NCBI GenBank assembly: GCA_944320555.1
Contig: CALUHX010000003.1
Span: forward strand, 1 to 64,000
DNA length: 64,000 bases
Reading direction: 5' to 3'
DNA from: an uncultured Butyricimonas sp.
GTDB taxonomy: Bacteria > Bacteroidota > Bacteroidia > Bacteroidales > Marinifilaceae
Shown: positions 18,657 through 30,115 of the stretch, piece after piece
How the letters are laid out: every line of letters begins with the position of its first letter
Position numbering within the stretch: position 1 is the first letter of the stretch
Position numbers and translations under genes: made by a program
Notes under the pieces: generated by a model
Databases searched by the model: none
What the model was told of the DNA's origin: nothing
Seen by the model: the letters and a program-made list of their open reading frames with translations, nothing else

Positions 18657-19166
18657 TTATCCGTTAAATACTTTATCGAGACTTATTCCCCTTTGCTGTG
18701 CAATCATACGGGCATCTCTCAATTGCTTTAATGCAGCGAACGTAGCTTTCACCAAATTATGAGGATTGGAGGACCCTTTACATTTAGCCAACACGTCCTT
18801 CACTCCCACACTCTCCAATACCGCACGCATGGCACCTCCTGCCACTAATCCTGTACCAGAAGAAGCGGGACGCATAAACACACGGGCTCCGCCGAATTTA
18901 GCTGTTTGTTCATGAGGCAGCGTGCCGTTCAAAATCGGAATCTTTATCAAATTCTTCTTGGCAGCCTCCACGCCTTTGGAAATTGCCATTGTTACCTCAT
19001 TGGCTTTACCCAATCCGTAACCGACAACTCCGTGCTCATCACCAACCACTACAATAGCAGAAAAACTGAAGGTTCTACCACCTTTGGTAACTTTAGTCAC
19101 ACGATTAATGGCAACCAACCTGTCTTTTAATTCCAAGTCAGACGTATTACTTATCTTTTGTTCCAT
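18657..19166 (-). CDS. rpsE: 30S ribosomal protein S5
   Basis: Accuracy-related protein at the mRNA entry site. 169 residues: double-stranded-RNA-binding-like part with [20 protein letters not shown] and [19 protein letters not shown], then the C-terminal part with [20 protein letters not shown]. Confidence 0.97.
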   Translation of the reverse strand: MEQKISNTSDLELKDRLVAINRVTKVTKGGRTFSFSAIVVVGDEHGVVGYGLGKANEVTMAISKGVEAAKKNLIKIPILNGTLPHEQTAKFGGARVFMRPASSGTGLVAGGAMRAVLESVGVKDVLAKCKGSSNPHNLVKATFAALKQLRDARMIAQQRGISLDKVFNG

Positions 19167-19178
19167 TCTTGCCTACTT

Positions 19179-19535
19179 TTAAAATTTAAGACCTCCGTTA
19201 CGAGCAGCATCTGCCAATGCTTTTACTCGTCCATGATACAAATAACCATTTCTGTCAAACACGACCTTCTCTATGCCCGCAGCTTTAGCTTTTTCTGCGA
19301 GCAACGCCCCCAAATATTGAGCTTGCTCGGTCTTCGTTCCCTTCTTCTCTGCGATTTCCTTACAAAGCGAAGATGCAGAAACCAATGTCTTGCCGGCATT
19401 ATCATCTACCAACTGAGCAGAAATTTGCTTGTTTGAACGAAATACAGACAAACGCGGTCTTTCTGCCGTTCCGAAAACAACCTTGCGGATTCTTTTCTTT
19501 ATTCTAATTCTTCTTTCTACCTTTGTTAAAGCCAT
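19179..19535 (-). CDS. rplR: 50S ribosomal protein L18
   Basis: Binds 5S rRNA with L5. 118 residues: basic N-terminus [38 protein letters not shown] and the end [17 protein letters not shown]. Confidence 0.97.
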   Translation of the reverse strand: MALTKVERRIRIKKRIRKVVFGTAERPRLSVFRSNKQISAQLVDDNAGKTLVSASSLCKEIAEKKGTKTEQAQYLGALLAEKAKAAGIEKVVFDRNGYLYHGRVKALADAARNGGLKF

Positions 19536-19556
19536 AACATTACTCTTTACAGGTGA

Positions 19557-20111
19557 TTAAACTTTAGCTGACTTACCAGCCTTACGACGAAGTACCTCGC
19601 CCACAAATTTAATACCTTTGCCTTTATAAGGTTCCGGCTTGCGGAATGAACGAATCTTCGCTGCTACCTGACCAATAAGTTGCTTGTCGCAACTCTCCAA
19701 CGTAATAATTGGATTAGAACGCTTCTCATTGAGCACACTTACTTTCACCTCTTTCGGTAAAACGAAATAAATTCCATGAGAATAACCTAATCCCAATTCC
19801 AACACCTGGCCGTCTGCGTTCGCTCTATAACCCACGCCAACCAACTCTTGCTTTATTGTGTAGCCTTCAGAAACTCCTACGACCATATTGTGAATCAATG
19901 CGCGATAAAGGCCATGCAACGCCCTGTGTGTTTTGTCATCCGACGGACGTTCCACTATCACATGTTGATTTTCAACTTTCACGATTATCTCTTTATGCAC
20001 GGGTTGAAGCAATTCGCCTTTCGGACCCTTGACAAAAACCGTGTTATCAGGCTTTACAGTTACTGTAACACCTTGTGGTATAGCTATTGGCAATTTTCCT
20101 ATTCGTGACAT
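19557..20111 (-). CDS. rplF: 50S ribosomal protein L6
   Basis: Stabilises the GTPase-associated region near the sarcin-ricin loop. 184 residues, two similar alpha/beta domains; MSRIGKLPIAIPQGVTVTV at the start and the signature EPYKGKGIKFVGEVLRRK near the end. Confidence 0.97.
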   Translation of the reverse strand: MSRIGKLPIAIPQGVTVTVKPDNTVFVKGPKGELLQPVHKEIIVKVENQHVIVERPSDDKTHRALHGLYRALIHNMVVGVSEGYTIKQELVGVGYRANADGQVLELGLGYSHGIYFVLPKEVKVSVLNEKRSNPIITLESCDKQLIGQVAAKIRSFRKPEPYKGKGIKFVGEVLRRKAGKSAKV

Positions 20112-20123
20112 CTTACACCCTTT

Positions 20124-20519
20124 TTAATAAACATAACACAAAACTTCACCGCCGACATTCTTTTGACGGGCTTCTTTATCTGTCATTACCCCCATCGAGG
20201 TTGACAAGATAGCAATCCCCAGACCGTTCAACACGCGAGGCATGTCATCCACATTTGTATAACGCCTCAGTCCTGGTTTTGAAACTCGCGTCAATGCTCT
20301 TATTGCGGGTGCTTTCGTTTCTGGATGATACTTCAAGGCAATCTTTATATTGCTTCGTACACCATCCTGTTCAAACTTATAATTCAATATATATCCCTTC
20401 TCTTTCAAGATTTTGGTCATCTCTTGCTTCAATCTCGACCCTGGAATCTCTACAACCTTGTGACCAGCTCTTATCGCATTCCGAATGCGAGTAAGAAAAT
20501 CTGCTATTGGATCTGTCAT
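20124..20519 (-). CDS. rpsH: 30S ribosomal protein S8
   Basis: Central-domain 16S rRNA binder; in E. coli also the translational repressor of the spc operon. 131 residues: [20 protein letters not shown], and the C-terminal [19 protein letters not shown] with the conserved STS..G loop. Confidence 0.97.
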   Translation of the reverse strand: MTDPIADFLTRIRNAIRAGHKVVEIPGSRLKQEMTKILKEKGYILNYKFEQDGVRSNIKIALKYHPETKAPAIRALTRVSKPGLRRYTNVDDMPRVLNGLGIAILSTSMGVMTDKEARQKNVGGEVLCYVY

Positions 20520-20535
20520 CTCTTTCTAATTTTAA

Positions 20536-20805
20536 TTACCAACTAGCCTTTTTCACTCCCGGTATAAGCCCTGCGGAAGCCATCTCGCGGAACTGAATCC
20601 TGCTTATACCAAACTGTCTCATATAACCTCTCGGTCTGCCTGTCAGTTTGCATCTGTTATGCAAACGAACTCGACTCGAATTCTTTGGGAGAAGGCTTAA
20701 TCCTACATAATCTCCCTCCTCCTTTAATTTTGCCCGTTTTGCAGCATACTTTTCTACCAATTTTGCACGCTTCACTTCACGAGCTTTCATTGATTCTTTT
20801 GCCAT
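20536..20805 (-). CDS. rpsN: 30S ribosomal protein S14
   Basis: 89-residue form, longer than the zinc-containing 61-residue S14. The core [20 protein letters not shown] has only one cysteine, so it is the zinc-independent type. [20 protein letters not shown] at the start. Confidence 0.96.
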   Translation of the reverse strand: MAKESMKAREVKRAKLVEKYAAKRAKLKEEGDYVGLSLLPKNSSRVRLHNRCKLTGRPRGYMRQFGISRIQFREMASAGLIPGVKKASW

Positions 20806-20816
20806 TTCGTACTCCT

Positions 20817-21365
20817 TTAGTTCTTTTTAAATGGTAATCCAAACTCTCTCAACAGAGCAAAACCTTCTTCGTCGGTATTAGCCGAAGTCACGAACGTAAT
20901 ATTCATACCCATAATCTTATGAACATTGTCCAACACGATTTCAGGGAATATTATTTGCTCCTCTATTCCTAATGTGTAATTTCCTCTTCCGTCAAGCTTA
21001 TTGTTTATACCCTTAAAATCCCGGATTCGCGGGAGTGCGGACACAATAAGCCTCTCCAAAAATTCATACATTCGGTCCTTACGCAACGTGACGCGCACGC
21101 CTATCGCCATCCCTTTACGCAACTTGAAATTAGAAATATCCTTGGTCGACATGCAAGCGACTGGCTTCTGGCCCGTTATAGCCGCAATCTCATTCATTGA
21201 GAACTCAAGGATCTTCTTGTCTTGGATGGATGACCCCACGCCTTGGTTGATTACTATCTTCTCCAACCGAGGTGCCTGCATAACTGACTTGTATCCGAAC
21301 TCTTTCATCAAAGTCGGTACAATTTCTTCGTTATACTTCTTCTTGTAATTTGGTACGTATTTCAT
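20817..21365 (-). CDS. rplE: 50S ribosomal protein L5
   Basis: Central protuberance protein that binds 5S rRNA and touches P-site tRNA. 182 residues with [39 protein letters not shown] and the C-terminal [20 protein letters not shown]. It is preceded by a 120-base gap that holds a promoter and a hairpin, unusual within this tightly packed array. Confidence 0.97.
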   Translation of the reverse strand: MKYVPNYKKKYNEEIVPTLMKEFGYKSVMQAPRLEKIVINQGVGSSIQDKKILEFSMNEIAAITGQKPVACMSTKDISNFKLRKGMAIGVRVTLRKDRMYEFLERLIVSALPRIRDFKGINNKLDGRGNYTLGIEEQIIFPEIVLDNVHKIMGMNITFVTSANTDEEGFALLREFGLPFKKN

Positions 21366-21419
21366 CTAAACTAATTATAATTAAAATGCCTCACGGCACG
21401 ATTATTCAAATTTGCGGCG

Positions 21420-21451
21420 CAAAGCTACAAACTTAAATTATTAATTGCAAA
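21420..21451 (-). promoter_or_regulatory. Internal promoter before rplE
   Basis: TTTG (21451-21448), 20-base spacer, TAGCTTTG (21427-21420): an exact consensus match inside the ribosomal array. The -33 element lies within one arm of the hairpin at 21439-21478. Confidence 0.6.
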
Positions 21452-21478
21452 TTGTTTCGTCAACAACTTGCAATTAAT
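21439..21478. repeat. Hairpin between rplX and rplE
   Basis: ATTAATTGCAA and TTGCAATTAAT are perfect 11-base inverted arms; inside them TTGTT pairs with AACAA after one mismatch. No T-tract follows in the transcription direction, so it is more likely a processing or regulatory element than a terminator. Confidence 0.55.
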
Positions 21479-21485
21479 TTATGAG

Positions 21486-21809
21486 TTACTTCAATTCTAC
21501 TCCGGATTTCTTAGCGTATCTCACTAATTTTCCCTCTGCGTTTCTTCTACGTCCGATACGCGTCGGCTTGCCGGTAGAAGGATCCACCACATTCAGGTTC
21601 GAGATGTGAATCGGGGCTTCTTTCTTTATGATGCCTCCTTGCGGATGTGCAGCGTTAGGCTTCGTATGTTTGCTCACCATATTAATCCCCTCTACTATAG
21701 CCCGCTCTTCTTTCGGCAATACGGCAAGCACTTTCCCCTGCTTCCCCTTGTCTTCTCCTGTATTCACCTGAACCAAATCACCTTTCTTTATATGAAACTT
21801 TCTATTCAT
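21486..21809 (-). CDS. rplX: 50S ribosomal protein L24
   Basis: Assembly initiator near the tunnel exit. 107 residues: KOW motif [20 protein letters not shown] at 10-30 and [20 protein letters not shown]. Confidence 0.97.
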   Translation of the reverse strand: MNRKFHIKKGDLVQVNTGEDKGKQGKVLAVLPKEERAIVEGINMVSKHTKPNAAHPQGGIIKKEAPIHISNLNVVDPSTGKPTRIGRRRNAEGKLVRYAKKSGVELK

Positions 21810-21827
21810 CGTTCATAAATTTAATGA

Positions 21828-22193
21828 TTAAAGTACTTCTGGGGCTAATGACACAATCTTGGCATATCCCTCACGAACTTCCCTAGCTACAGGTCCGAAG
21901 ATACGGGTTCCCCTCATCTCTCCAGCATTATTTAACAATACGCACGCATTGTCGTCAAACCGGATATAAGATCCGTCCGGACGTCTGTATTCCTTACTTA
22001 CTCGAACAACCACCGCCTTGCTGACGGAACCTTTCTTCACGTCACCATTGGGTAAAGCGTTCTTCACGGCAACAACGATTTTATCGCCAACCCGGGCATA
22101 TCTTTTCCTCGTACCGCCCAAAACACGGATACAAAGCACCTCTTTGGCGCCGCTGTTGTCTGCCACAGTCAATCTGGTTTCTTGTTGTATCAT
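21828..22193 (-). CDS. rplN: 50S ribosomal protein L14
   Basis: Forms an intersubunit bridge and binds the silencing factor RsfS in other bacteria. 121 residues: [40 protein letters not shown] and [20 protein letters not shown]. Confidence 0.97.
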   Translation of the reverse strand: MIQQETRLTVADNSGAKEVLCIRVLGGTRKRYARVGDKIVVAVKNALPNGDVKKGSVSKAVVVRVSKEYRRPDGSYIRFDDNACVLLNNAGEMRGTRIFGPVAREVREGYAKIVSLAPEVL

Positions 22194-22195
22194 GA

Positions 22196-22450
22196 TTACT
22201 TAGCTCTTTCAACAATTTCAACTAATCTCCATCTTTTGGTTTTACTCAAAGGACGGGTTTCCATAATTCTCACGGTATCACCTATATTGCATTCATTTTT
22301 CTCATCGTGAGCAGTGAATTTTTTAGTCTTGCTAACGAATTTCCCGTAAATCGGGTGCTTCTCCTTGAAATGAACAGCAACAGTGATAGATTTATCCATC
22401 TTGTTGCTCACAACAAGACCGACACGCTCTTTTCTCAAATTTCTTTCCAT
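22196..22450 (-). CDS. rpsQ: 30S ribosomal protein S17
   Basis: OB-fold primary binder of 16S rRNA. 84 residues: [39 protein letters not shown] and [20 protein letters not shown]. Two bases separate it from rplN. Confidence 0.97.
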   Translation of the reverse strand: MERNLRKERVGLVVSNKMDKSITVAVHFKEKHPIYGKFVSKTKKFTAHDEKNECNIGDTVRIMETRPLSKTKRWRLVEIVERAK

Positions 22451-22457
22451 CGTACTA

Positions 22458-22655
22458 TTACTTTACTGTTAATTCACGTTTACGCAACTCTGTCAACAAT
22501 CTTGCAATATTCTTTCTCGCCATACGAATTTGCATCGGGTTCTCAAGAGGAGAAACTGCATGATTCAATCTCAATTTCAACAATGCGTTCCTTTCCGCAT
22601 TGATTTTTTCCTTTATCTCTTCAGTGGTTAAATCTCTAATTTCAGATGCTTTCAT
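22458..22655 (-). CDS. rpmC: 50S ribosomal protein L29
   Basis: Two-helix protein at the tunnel exit near the SRP docking site. 65 residues: [20 protein letters not shown] and the end [14 protein letters not shown]. Confidence 0.96.
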   Translation of the reverse strand: MKASEIRDLTTEEIKEKINAERNALLKLRLNHAVSPLENPMQIRMARKNIARLLTELRKRELTVK

Positions 22656-22698
22656 TTTTGAAACTTTTTAGTCATGAAACTTTTAATCACTTTTCCGC

Positions 22699-23118
22699 TT
22701 ACTCAGCGTAATCACGTCTAACCACGAACTTTGTAGCGATTGGTAACTTCTGAGCTGCTAAACGCAACGCCTCTTTCGCCACCTCATAAGGCACCCCGTC
22801 CGCCTCAAAAAGAATACGCCCGGGAGTAACGGGAGCGACAAAACCTTCTGGAGATCCTTTACCCTTACCCATACGAACCTCTGCGGGCTTCTTCGTAATA
22901 GGCTTGTCAGGGAATATCCGAATCCAAATCTGACCTTGTCTTTGCATATAACGGGTCACTGCGACACGGGCTGCTTCTATCTGACGTTGTTCTATCCACA
23001 TACTTTCCAACGCCTTAATCCCGAAAGAACCGAATGCCAGTTCATGTCCTCTTTGGGCATTCCCTTTCATGCGTCCCTTTTGAGATCTTCTGTATTTAGT
23101 CCTTTTTGGCTGTAACAT
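22699..23118 (-). CDS. rplP: 50S ribosomal protein L16
   Basis: Organises the A-site tRNA region of 23S rRNA. 139 residues: [40 protein letters not shown] and [20 protein letters not shown]. Confidence 0.97.
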   Translation of the reverse strand: MLQPKRTKYRRSQKGRMKGNAQRGHELAFGSFGIKALESMWIEQRQIEAARVAVTRYMQRQGQIWIRIFPDKPITKKPAEVRMGKGKGSPEGFVAPVTPGRILFEADGVPYEVAKEALRLAAQKLPIATKFVVRRDYAE

Positions 23119-23146
23119 AGTTTTTCTCTAATTAAAATGTTCAAAA

Positions 23147-23872
23147 CTACTTCTTTCTCTTCTTGAATCCGCCTTTCTTTCCGCCATTGTTCGGGCGGTT
23201 GTTCTCTTTGGAACTTCCCAGCAAAGAATTTGGAACCAACTCGCGCTTCCCATAGACTTCGCCTTTGCAAATCCAAACTTTGATACCCAATTGTCCGTAA
23301 GTGGTCAATGCCTCAGCTTGAGCGTAATCAATATCGGCTCGGAATGTATGCAGAGGAATCCGTCCCTCCTTATAAATCTCTGCCCTTGCCATCTCGGCTC
23401 CGTTCAAACGGCCTGAAATCAAAATCTTGATTCCTTCCGCACCCATCCTCATGGCAGAAGCGATAGCCATCTTGATTGCCCTGCGGTAAGCGACACGCCC
23501 TTCAAGCTGGCGGGCGATATTGTTACCCACAATCACTGCGTCCAATTCCGGACGTTTGATTTCAAATATATTAATTTGAACTTCCTTATCGGTGATCTTT
23601 TTCAACTCTTCCTTCAACTTGTCCACTTCTTGACCGCCTTTACCAATGATGATACCCGGACGAGCAGTATTAATCGTTATAGTGATGAGTTTCAAAGTCC
23701 TCTCGATAACAATCTTAGCGATACTGGCTTTGGCGAGACGGGCGTTCAGATATTTCCTGATTTTATAATCTTCCACCAACTTGTCACCATAGTTCTTACC
23801 GCCAAACCAATTGGAATCCCATCCTCTGATGATTCCTAATCTATTGCTTATTGGATTAACTTTCTGTCCCAT
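23147..23872 (-). CDS. rpsC: 30S ribosomal protein S3
   Basis: mRNA-entry protein with helicase-related basic residues. 241 residues: KH domain with [20 protein letters not shown], then [20 protein letters not shown] and [16 protein letters not shown]. The tail ends in an Asn/Gly/Lys-rich stretch ([18 protein letters not shown]), longer than in E. coli. Confidence 0.97.
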   Translation of the reverse strand: MGQKVNPISNRLGIIRGWDSNWFGGKNYGDKLVEDYKIRKYLNARLAKASIAKIVIERTLKLITITINTARPGIIIGKGGQEVDKLKEELKKITDKEVQINIFEIKRPELDAVIVGNNIARQLEGRVAYRRAIKMAIASAMRMGAEGIKILISGRLNGAEMARAEIYKEGRIPLHTFRADIDYAQAEALTTYGQLGIKVWICKGEVYGKRELVPNSLLGSSKENNRPNNGGKKGGFKKRKK

Positions 23873-23878
23873 GCTAAC

Positions 23879-24298
23879 TTATTCTTTTGTAATGTTTTCA
23901 ACAGCTGTTTTGCTTCCGAGCACAATCGTTACATGATTCGAACGCTTGCGAATTCTGTGAGCCCGACCTTGCGGAGCCGGTCTCAATCTCTTCAACATGC
24001 CGGCACCGTCAACGAAGATTTCCTTCACGAACAAGGAAGCGTCTTCAACACGTTTACCTTCATTTTTGGCTTCCCAATTTGCGACAGCTGAAAGCAACAA
24101 CTTTTCAACTCTACGAGCAGCTTCTTTCGGACAAAACTTAAGCATATCCAAAGCCTTTTGTACTTCCACTCCGCGAACTAAATCCGCCACCAATCTCATT
24201 TTCTGAGGCGACGTAGGACAATTGCGAAGAATAGCAAAAGCCTTTTCTTTCTTGGCTTCTTTATATTGGTTTGCTCTTAATCTTTTTCTTGCACCCAT
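23879..24298 (-). CDS. rplV: 50S ribosomal protein L22
   Basis: Its beta-hairpin lines the peptide exit tunnel. 139 residues, with [20 protein letters not shown] and [20 protein letters not shown], the conserved hairpin tip. A macrolide-resistance site in other bacteria; no deletion is evident in the hairpin. Confidence 0.97.
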   Translation of the reverse strand: MGARKRLRANQYKEAKKEKAFAILRNCPTSPQKMRLVADLVRGVEVQKALDMLKFCPKEAARRVEKLLLSAVANWEAKNEGKRVEDASLFVKEIFVDGAGMLKRLRPAPQGRAHRIRKRSNHVTIVLGSKTAVENITKE

Positions 24299-24333
24299 TT
24301 TAATACATTTTCTTTAGTTCAACATTCCATGCT

Positions 24334-24603
24334 TTACTTCTTCTTCTTGTCAGCATGGCCTCTAAATGTACGTGTCGGCGCAAACTCACCCAACTTATGA
24401 CCTACCATGTTTTCAGTCACAAAAACTGGAATAAATTTATTACCGTTGTGTACTGCGATAGTGTGCCCCACGAAATCAGGAGAAATCATGGAATGACGAG
24501 CCCAGGTTTTAATAACCGACTTCTTATTGGACTCATTCATCGCCAATATTTTTTTCTCTAATTTGAAATCAATAAAAGGGCCTTTTTTTAACGAACGACT
24601 CAT
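24334..24603 (-). CDS. rpsS: 30S ribosomal protein S19
   Basis: Head protein that pairs with S13. 89 residues: [40 protein letters not shown], and [18 protein letters not shown]. Confidence 0.97.
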   Translation of the reverse strand: MSRSLKKGPFIDFKLEKKILAMNESNKKSVIKTWARHSMISPDFVGHTIAVHNGNKFIPVFVTENMVGHKLGEFAPTRTFRGHADKKKK

Positions 24604-24622
24604 AACATCAATAATTAATCAG

Positions 24623-25447
24623 TTATTTTTTCCTTCTTTCTACGATAAACTTATTCGAAAGGTTCTTCGGAGCTCTCGTCTTGTAGCCCTTAGCTAACAA
24701 GCCTTTCCGAGAACGCGGATGTCCTCCTGAAGCACGTCCTTCTCCACCACCCATCGGGTGATCCACCGGGTTCATTACAACACCTCTGTTTCGAGGGCGA
24801 CGTCCCAACCAACGGGAACGTCCTGCTTTACCGGAACGCACCAACGCATGGTCTGAGTTTGAAACAGTTCCAACCGTCGCGCGGCATGTCAACAACACCA
24901 TACGAACTTCTCCAGAGGGCAACTTGATCGAAGCATACTTCCCTTCTCTCGCCACCAACTGAGCATAAGATCCGGCACTACGGGCCATCACAGCCCCCTG
25001 GCCCGGATGCAACTCAATGTTATGAATAATCGTTCCCAACGGTATCTCAGATAAGAACAATGTGTTCCCCACTTCCGGAGCCACGCCTGCACCGCTCACC
25101 ACAGTTTGATTCACTTGCAAACCATCCGGAGCTATCATGTAACGTTTCTCTCCATCCGCATACACCAACAAAGCGATAAACGCCGTGCGATTCGGATCAT
25201 ATTCTATCGTCGCAACGCGAGCCGGAACATTATCCTTGTCACGCTTGAAATCTATCACTCTGTATCTTCGTTTATGACCACCACCTATATATCTCATTGT
25301 CATTTTACCGGAGTTATTACGACCGCCGGTCTTCTTTATTGGTCTCAACAATGATTTCTCAGGTCTATCTGTAGTCAACTGGTCACGACGAAGACCAATC
25401 TTATGTCTCTGACCAGGAGTTACAGGATTATATTTCTTTACAGCCAT
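24623..25447 (-). CDS. rplB: 50S ribosomal protein L2
   Basis: Needed for subunit association and the peptidyl-transferase region. 274 residues: [40 protein letters not shown] and the signature [20 protein letters not shown] with the conserved histidine. Confidence 0.97.
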   Translation of the reverse strand: MAVKKYNPVTPGQRHKIGLRRDQLTTDRPEKSLLRPIKKTGGRNNSGKMTMRYIGGGHKRRYRVIDFKRDKDNVPARVATIEYDPNRTAFIALLVYADGEKRYMIAPDGLQVNQTVVSGAGVAPEVGNTLFLSEIPLGTIIHNIELHPGQGAVMARSAGSYAQLVAREGKYASIKLPSGEVRMVLLTCRATVGTVSNSDHALVRSGKAGRSRWLGRRPRNRGVVMNPVDHPMGGGEGRASGGHPRSRKGLLAKGYKTRAPKNLSNKFIVERRKK

Positions 25448-25452
25448 CTCAA

Positions 25453-25752
25453 TTAAATATTGCTAAAAAAATCAATACTATCACCTTTTGCCAAGGTCAC
25501 AATCGCTTTCTTGAACGAAGCAGTTCTACCTGTGATAACACCGGCTTTCGTGTAACGGGATTTCACGCGCCCTTGATAAATCATTGTGTTAACAGCCTTT
25601 ACGGTAACACCGTACATTTTCTCAACTGCGGCCTTTATCTCATACTTATTCGCTGCTTTATCCACAACAAAAGCAACCTTATTCTCTTTCTCAGTCAATG
25701 CAGAGATCTTCTCTGACAATATGGGCTTTACTATTACTTCATCGATTCTCAT
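25453..25752 (-). CDS. rplW: 50S ribosomal protein L23
   Basis: Tunnel-exit docking site for trigger factor and SRP. 99 residues: [40 protein letters not shown]. Five bases from rplB and 3 from rplD. Confidence 0.96.
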   Translation of the reverse strand: MRIDEVIVKPILSEKISALTEKENKVAFVVDKAANKYEIKAAVEKMYGVTVKAVNTMIYQGRVKSRYTKAGVITGRTASFKKAIVTLAKGDSIDFFSNI

Positions 25753-25755
25753 CTC

Positions 25756-26394
25756 TTACTCTACATTAAGATTGAACATTTCATTCAGGCCCTTGACTGA
25801 GCTTTCTTCGAACACAAGACTCTTAGCCCTCATAATATTATAAGTAGCCAAATCGCAAACTCTCATAACATCCACGTATTGTAGATTCCGAGCCGACAAC
25901 AACACATTGTTGTTCACGGCACTCATCACCAACAAAATGTTACGGTTCTCCAATTTCAAATTATTCATCAACTGAATCATCTGCTTCGTCTTCGGAGCCT
26001 CAAAATGCAAATCCTCAACGATAGTCACTGCTTGTTCCGCAGCCTTGACAGACAACGCTGACTTACGGGCCAATCTTTTCAGCTTCTTGTTCAACTTGAA
26101 GCTATAGTCTCTTGGTACGGGGCCAAACACTCTACCACCACCTCTGAACAACGGATTCTTGATTCCGCCACAACGAGCTCCTCCTGTACCTTTCTGCTTT
26201 TTCAACTTCTTGGTACTACCAGAAACCTCATTTCTCTGTTTTGATTTGTGAGTTCCTTGGCGGTGATTTGCCAGAAACTGCTTTACATCAAGGTAAATAG
26301 CGTGTTCATTAGGCTCTATTCCAAAGATAGCGTCATCCAACACAATCTTCCTGCCTGTCTCTTGTCCGGCAATGTTTAATACACTTAACTCCAT
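25756..26394 (-). CDS. rplD: 50S ribosomal protein L4
   Basis: Tunnel protein; in E. coli also represses the S10 operon. 212 residues with the internal loop KKLKKQKGTGGARCGGIKNP and GGGRVFGPVPRDYSFKLNKK. Its start codon overlaps the rplC stop codon by one base, so the two are translationally coupled. Whether L4 autoregulation exists here is not visible. Confidence 0.97.
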   Translation of the reverse strand: MELSVLNIAGQETGRKIVLDDAIFGIEPNEHAIYLDVKQFLANHRQGTHKSKQRNEVSGSTKKLKKQKGTGGARCGGIKNPLFRGGGRVFGPVPRDYSFKLNKKLKRLARKSALSVKAAEQAVTIVEDLHFEAPKTKQMIQLMNNLKLENRNILLVMSAVNNNVLLSARNLQYVDVMRVCDLATYNIMRAKSLVFEESSVKGLNEMFNLNVE

Positions 26395-27011
26395 TACTTC
26401 TCAATAATTACGTATGAACCTTTAGCTCCGGGAATGGATCCCTTCACCAACAACAAATTATTTTCGGCTATCACTTTCAACACTCGCAAATTCTGCACGG
26501 TTACTCGGTCTCCGCCCATACGTCCGCCCATTCGCATTCCTTTGAACACGCGAGACGGCGTAGAACATGCTCCAATAGACCCCGGCTTCCTTTGACGGTT
26601 GTGCTGTCCGTGGGTAGCCTCTCCCACTCCGCCGAAACCATGGCGTTTCACAACACCTTGGAAACCTTTTCCTTTTGTGGTTCCGACAACATCAACGAAC
26701 TCTGTTCCTTCAAACAAAGTCACGTCAATCACATCGCCTAACTTGTACTCGGCATCATACCCAGAGAATTCCACTAACTTTCTCTTCGGAGTTGTGCCGG
26801 CCTTCTTAAAATGTCCACATAGCGGCTTCGTTGTGTTTTTCTCTTTCTTTTCGTCAAATCCCAACTGAAGTGCTGCGTAACCGTCCTTTTCAATTGTCTT
26901 TACTTGGGTTACTACACATGGACCGGCCTCAATCACAGTGCATGGAATACTTTTTCCCTCAACACTGAATACGGAAGTCATTCCGACTTTTTTTCCAATT
27001 AAACCTGGCAT
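26394..27011 (-). CDS. rplC: 50S ribosomal protein L3
   Basis: Early-assembly protein near the peptidyl-transferase centre. 205 residues: [37 protein letters not shown] and [20 protein letters not shown]. The glutamine in [11 protein letters not shown] corresponds to the methylated site in E. coli L3. Confidence 0.97.
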   Translation of the reverse strand: MPGLIGKKVGMTSVFSVEGKSIPCTVIEAGPCVVTQVKTIEKDGYAALQLGFDEKKEKNTTKPLCGHFKKAGTTPKRKLVEFSGYDAEYKLGDVIDVTLFEGTEFVDVVGTTKGKGFQGVVKRHGFGGVGEATHGQHNRQRKPGSIGACSTPSRVFKGMRMGGRMGGDRVTVQNLRVLKVIAENNLLLVKGSIPGAKGSYVIIEK

Positions 27012-27072
27012 CTCTTTTTCTTTTTTTTATTAGGTTTCAATTCTCAAATAACGACATAGGTTTTCGCCGTTA

Positions 27073-27378
27073 TCACACTTTAATCTCTACTTCAACACCA
27101 CTTGGCAATTCAAGCTTCATCAAGGCGTCAATCGTACCCGCAGTAGAACTGTAGATATCGATCAATCTCTTAAATGTGCATACCAAAAATTGTTCACGGC
27201 TCTTTTTGTTCACGAACGTTGAGCGGTTAACAGTAAATATTCCCTTGTGCGTCGGAAGTGGAATAGGCCCACTCACCACCGCCCCTGTAGCCTTTACTGT
27301 CTTCACAATCTTCTCTGCAGACTTGTCAACCAAGTTGTGATCGTAAGATTTCAACTTAATTCTGATTTTTTGGCTCAT
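27073..27378 (-). CDS. rpsJ: 30S ribosomal protein S10
   Basis: Head protein that doubles as NusE in antitermination. 101 residues: [40 protein letters not shown]. The loop residues linked to tetracycline or tigecycline tolerance in other bacteria look ordinary. 61 bases separate it from rplC. Confidence 0.97.
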   Translation of the reverse strand: MSQKIRIKLKSYDHNLVDKSAEKIVKTVKATGAVVSGPIPLPTHKGIFTVNRSTFVNKKSREQFLVCTFKRLIDIYSSTAGTIDALMKLELPSGVEVEIKV

Positions 27379-27394
27379 TGTTTCTATTTATGAA

Positions 27395-29497
27395 TTATAA
27401 CAGATCTACTCTACCATTGTTTTTCTCTACTACTTCCTTTGCGATTCCCTTCGGCACCTCTGCGTAATGAGAGAACTCCATCGAAGAACTTGCACGTCCG
27501 GAAGACAAAGTTCTCAAAACTGTCACATAACCGAATTGCTCTGCCAAAGGCACCTTGGCCTCGATAACACGGGCTCCCGCTCTAGACTCCATGCCTTCAA
27601 CTTGGCCGCGACGACGGTTCAAGTCTCCAATGATGTCTCCCATGTACTCCTCCGGAGTCACAACTTCCAACTTCATAATCGGCTCCAGCAATACAGGACG
27701 GGCTTTTTGAGCTGCCTCTTTATAACCAATCTTGGCGGCCATCTCAAACGAAAGGGCATCGGAATCCACCGGATGGAAAGAACCGTCCAGCAAAGTAATC
27801 TTCAAGCTTTCCAACGGATAACCAGCCAAAACGCCATTCTCCATCGCATCCTTGAATCCTTTCTCCACGGAAGGAATAAACTCCTTAGGCACATTGCCAC
27901 CCTTCACCTCGTTCACAAAAGTCAAACCTTCTTTGCCGTCCTCCGCCGGTTCCATACGGAAAATAATATCGGCGAACTTTCCACGACCTCCGGTTTGCTT
28001 CTTGAACACATGACGATGCTCAACCGTGCCGGTAATAGCCTCCTTGTATGCGACTTGAGGAGCTCCTTGATTACACTCTACCTTGAACTCCCGCTTCAAA
28101 CGGTCAAGGATAATATCCAAGTGCAACTCGCCCATACCACTGATTACCGTCTGACCGGAATCCTCGTCCGTCTTCACGCGGAATGTCGGGTCTTCTTCGG
28201 CCAATTTCGCCAAAGCCATGCCCAGCTTGTCGGTGTCCTTTTGAGTAAGCGGCTCGACTGCGATTCCGATCACAGGTTCCGGGAAAGTCATGCTTTCCAA
28301 CACAATCGGATTCTCCTCCGAACACAACGTGTCTCCGGTCCGAATATCCTTGAATCCGACACACGCGCAAATATCGCCTGCTTCGATGACATCCTTCGGT
28401 TGTTGTTTGTTGGAGTGCATTTGGAACAAACGGGAAATACGCTCCTTCTTTTCCGTGCGTGGATTATACACATAAGAACCGGACTCTATCTTTCCGGAAT
28501 ACACGCGCGTGTAACACAAACGTCCCACGAATGGGTCGGTTGCGATCTTAAAGGCCAAAGCGGAAAGCGGAGCGTCCGGATCGATTGGGAACGTCACAGG
28601 CTCATCGGTTCTGGGCCGTTTGCCTGCGGCCGCCGGAATGTCCAAAGGATTCGGCAAATAAGCGATTACCGCATCCAACAAATTCTGTACTCCTTTATTC
28701 TTAAAGGCGGAACCGCACATCACCGGACAAAAATCCATTGCGATAACAGCTTTCCGCACCACTGCCTTCAACTCCTCTACCGTGATTGAGTCCGGATCGT
28801 CAAAGAAACGCTCCATCAAAGCCTCATCCTGCACGGCTACAGCTTCCACCAACTTCTCCCTCCATTCCGCAGCCTCTGCCATCATGTTCGCAGGAATATC
28901 CTTCACCGTAGCGGTCATTTCTCCGTTCTCCCACACATACGCCTTCATCTCAATCAAATCGATCACTCCTTGGAAAGCCTCCTCTGCTCCGATCGGCAAT
29001 TGCAAAGGCACGGGATTGGCGTGCAATTTTTCACGAATCTCGCGAACGGCTTTAAAGAAATCTGCGCCGGAACGGTCCATCTTGTTCACAAAAGCAATTC
29101 TCGGGACCCCGTACTTGTTTGCCTGACGCCAAACGGTCTCCGATTGTGCTTCCACGCCGCCCACTGCGCAAAACAACGCCACAGCGCCGTCCAAAACACG
29201 CAAAGAACGCTCCACCTCCACAGTGAAGTCAACGTGCCCCGGAGTATCGATAATATTAATTTTATATTGATGATCCTGATAATTCCAAAAACAAGTCGTG
29301 GCGGCAGAAGTAATCGTGATACCTCTTTCCTGCTCCTGAACCATCCAGTCCATAGTCGCAGTGCCGTCATGTGTTTCACCTATCTTGTGATTCACGCCTG
29401 TGAAATACAGGATTCGTTCTGTCGTTGTAGTCTTCCCGGCATCAATGTGAGCCATGATACCGATATTTCTCGTATAATGTAAATCTCTTTTTGCCAT
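27395..29497 (-). CDS. fusA: Elongation factor G
   Basis: GTPase that moves tRNAs and mRNA after peptide bond formation. 700 residues with G1 [19 protein letters not shown], switch [14 protein letters not shown]3 DTPGHVDF, G4 NKMDRSG, and domain IV with [20 protein letters not shown]. The full-length, canonical pattern and its position between rpsG and rpsJ mark it as the housekeeping EF-G rather than an EF-G2-type paralogue. No tuf gene follows, unlike the E. coli str operon. Confidence 0.98.
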   Translation of the reverse strand: MAKRDLHYTRNIGIMAHIDAGKTTTTERILYFTGVNHKIGETHDGTATMDWMVQEQERGITITSAATTCFWNYQDHQYKINIIDTPGHVDFTVEVERSLRVLDGAVALFCAVGGVEAQSETVWRQANKYGVPRIAFVNKMDRSGADFFKAVREIREKLHANPVPLQLPIGAEEAFQGVIDLIEMKAYVWENGEMTATVKDIPANMMAEAAEWREKLVEAVAVQDEALMERFFDDPDSITVEELKAVVRKAVIAMDFCPVMCGSAFKNKGVQNLLDAVIAYLPNPLDIPAAAGKRPRTDEPVTFPIDPDAPLSALAFKIATDPFVGRLCYTRVYSGKIESGSYVYNPRTEKKERISRLFQMHSNKQQPKDVIEAGDICACVGFKDIRTGDTLCSEENPIVLESMTFPEPVIGIAVEPLTQKDTDKLGMALAKLAEEDPTFRVKTDEDSGQTVISGMGELHLDIILDRLKREFKVECNQGAPQVAYKEAITGTVEHRHVFKKQTGGRGKFADIIFRMEPAEDGKEGLTFVNEVKGGNVPKEFIPSVEKGFKDAMENGVLAGYPLESLKITLLDGSFHPVDSDALSFEMAAKIGYKEAAQKARPVLLEPIMKLEVVTPEEYMGDIIGDLNRRRGQVEGMESRAGARVIEAKVPLAEQFGYVTVLRTLSSGRASSSMEFSHYAEVPKGIAKEVVEKNNGRVDLL

Positions 29498-29516
29498 CTT
29501 CTTTCCTTACTCCTCT

Positions 29517-29996
29517 TTAAAACCTGAAATGTGCGAATGCCCTGTTGGCCTCTGCCATACGATGGATATCCTCTTTCCTCTTGAAAGCGGCTCCCTCTTC
29601 TTTGTAGGCTGCCATAATTTCCGCAGCTAACTTCTCCGCCATGTTTCGGCCACTCCTTTTGCGAGAATACAATATCATGTTCTTTACGGAAATGGCTCTT
29701 TTCCGAGTCGGATTGATTTCCGTCGGGACTTGGAATGTGGCTCCGCCCACGCGGCGGCTCTTCACTTCCACTTGCGGAGTAATATTCTCCAAGGCCTGCT
29801 TCCAAATATCCAATGCGGACTTTTCTTCCTTTTTGGCCATCTTCTCCTCTACGATATCAATCGCGTCGTAGAAAATCCTATAGGCGATAGACTTCTTCCC
29901 GTCTACCATCAAATCGTTAACAAACCGGGTAACCAACTCATCATTATACTTCGGATCCGGCAACAAAATTCTTTTTTTCGGTTTCGATTTTCTCAT
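29517..29996 (-). CDS. rpsG: 30S ribosomal protein S7
   Basis: Organises the 3' major domain of 16S rRNA and contacts E-site tRNA. The ATG at 29996-29994 ([19 protein letters not shown]) gives 159 residues, the usual Bacteroidetes length; the open frame upstream to 30059 adds 21 residues unlike any S7. Conserved [19 protein letters not shown] and [20 protein letters not shown]. Confidence 0.95.
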   Translation of the reverse strand: MRKSKPKKRILLPDPKYNDELVTRFVNDLMVDGKKSIAYRIFYDAIDIVEEKMAKKEEKSALDIWKQALENITPQVEVKSRRVGGATFQVPTEINPTRKRAISVKNMILYSRKRSGRNMAEKLAAEIMAAYKEEGAAFKRKEDIHRMAEANRAFAHFRF

Positions 29997-30115
29997 CTCT
30001 TCAAGTTTACGAATTTGTTCGTTCGCTGCCCTTTCGGTCTTCAGCGGTCTCCCGACCATTTACTCAACTTTAAGGAACAACCCATAAACAACTCCCAATT
30101 AATTAATAACTCTTT

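Noticed and set aside
27467-28789. 440-codon frame antisense to fusA
   Set aside because: Shadow of EF-G; no start signals and no recognisable protein.
29997-30059. N-terminal extension of S7
   Set aside because: The extra 21 residues are unlike any S7, and the internal ATG gives the normal length.
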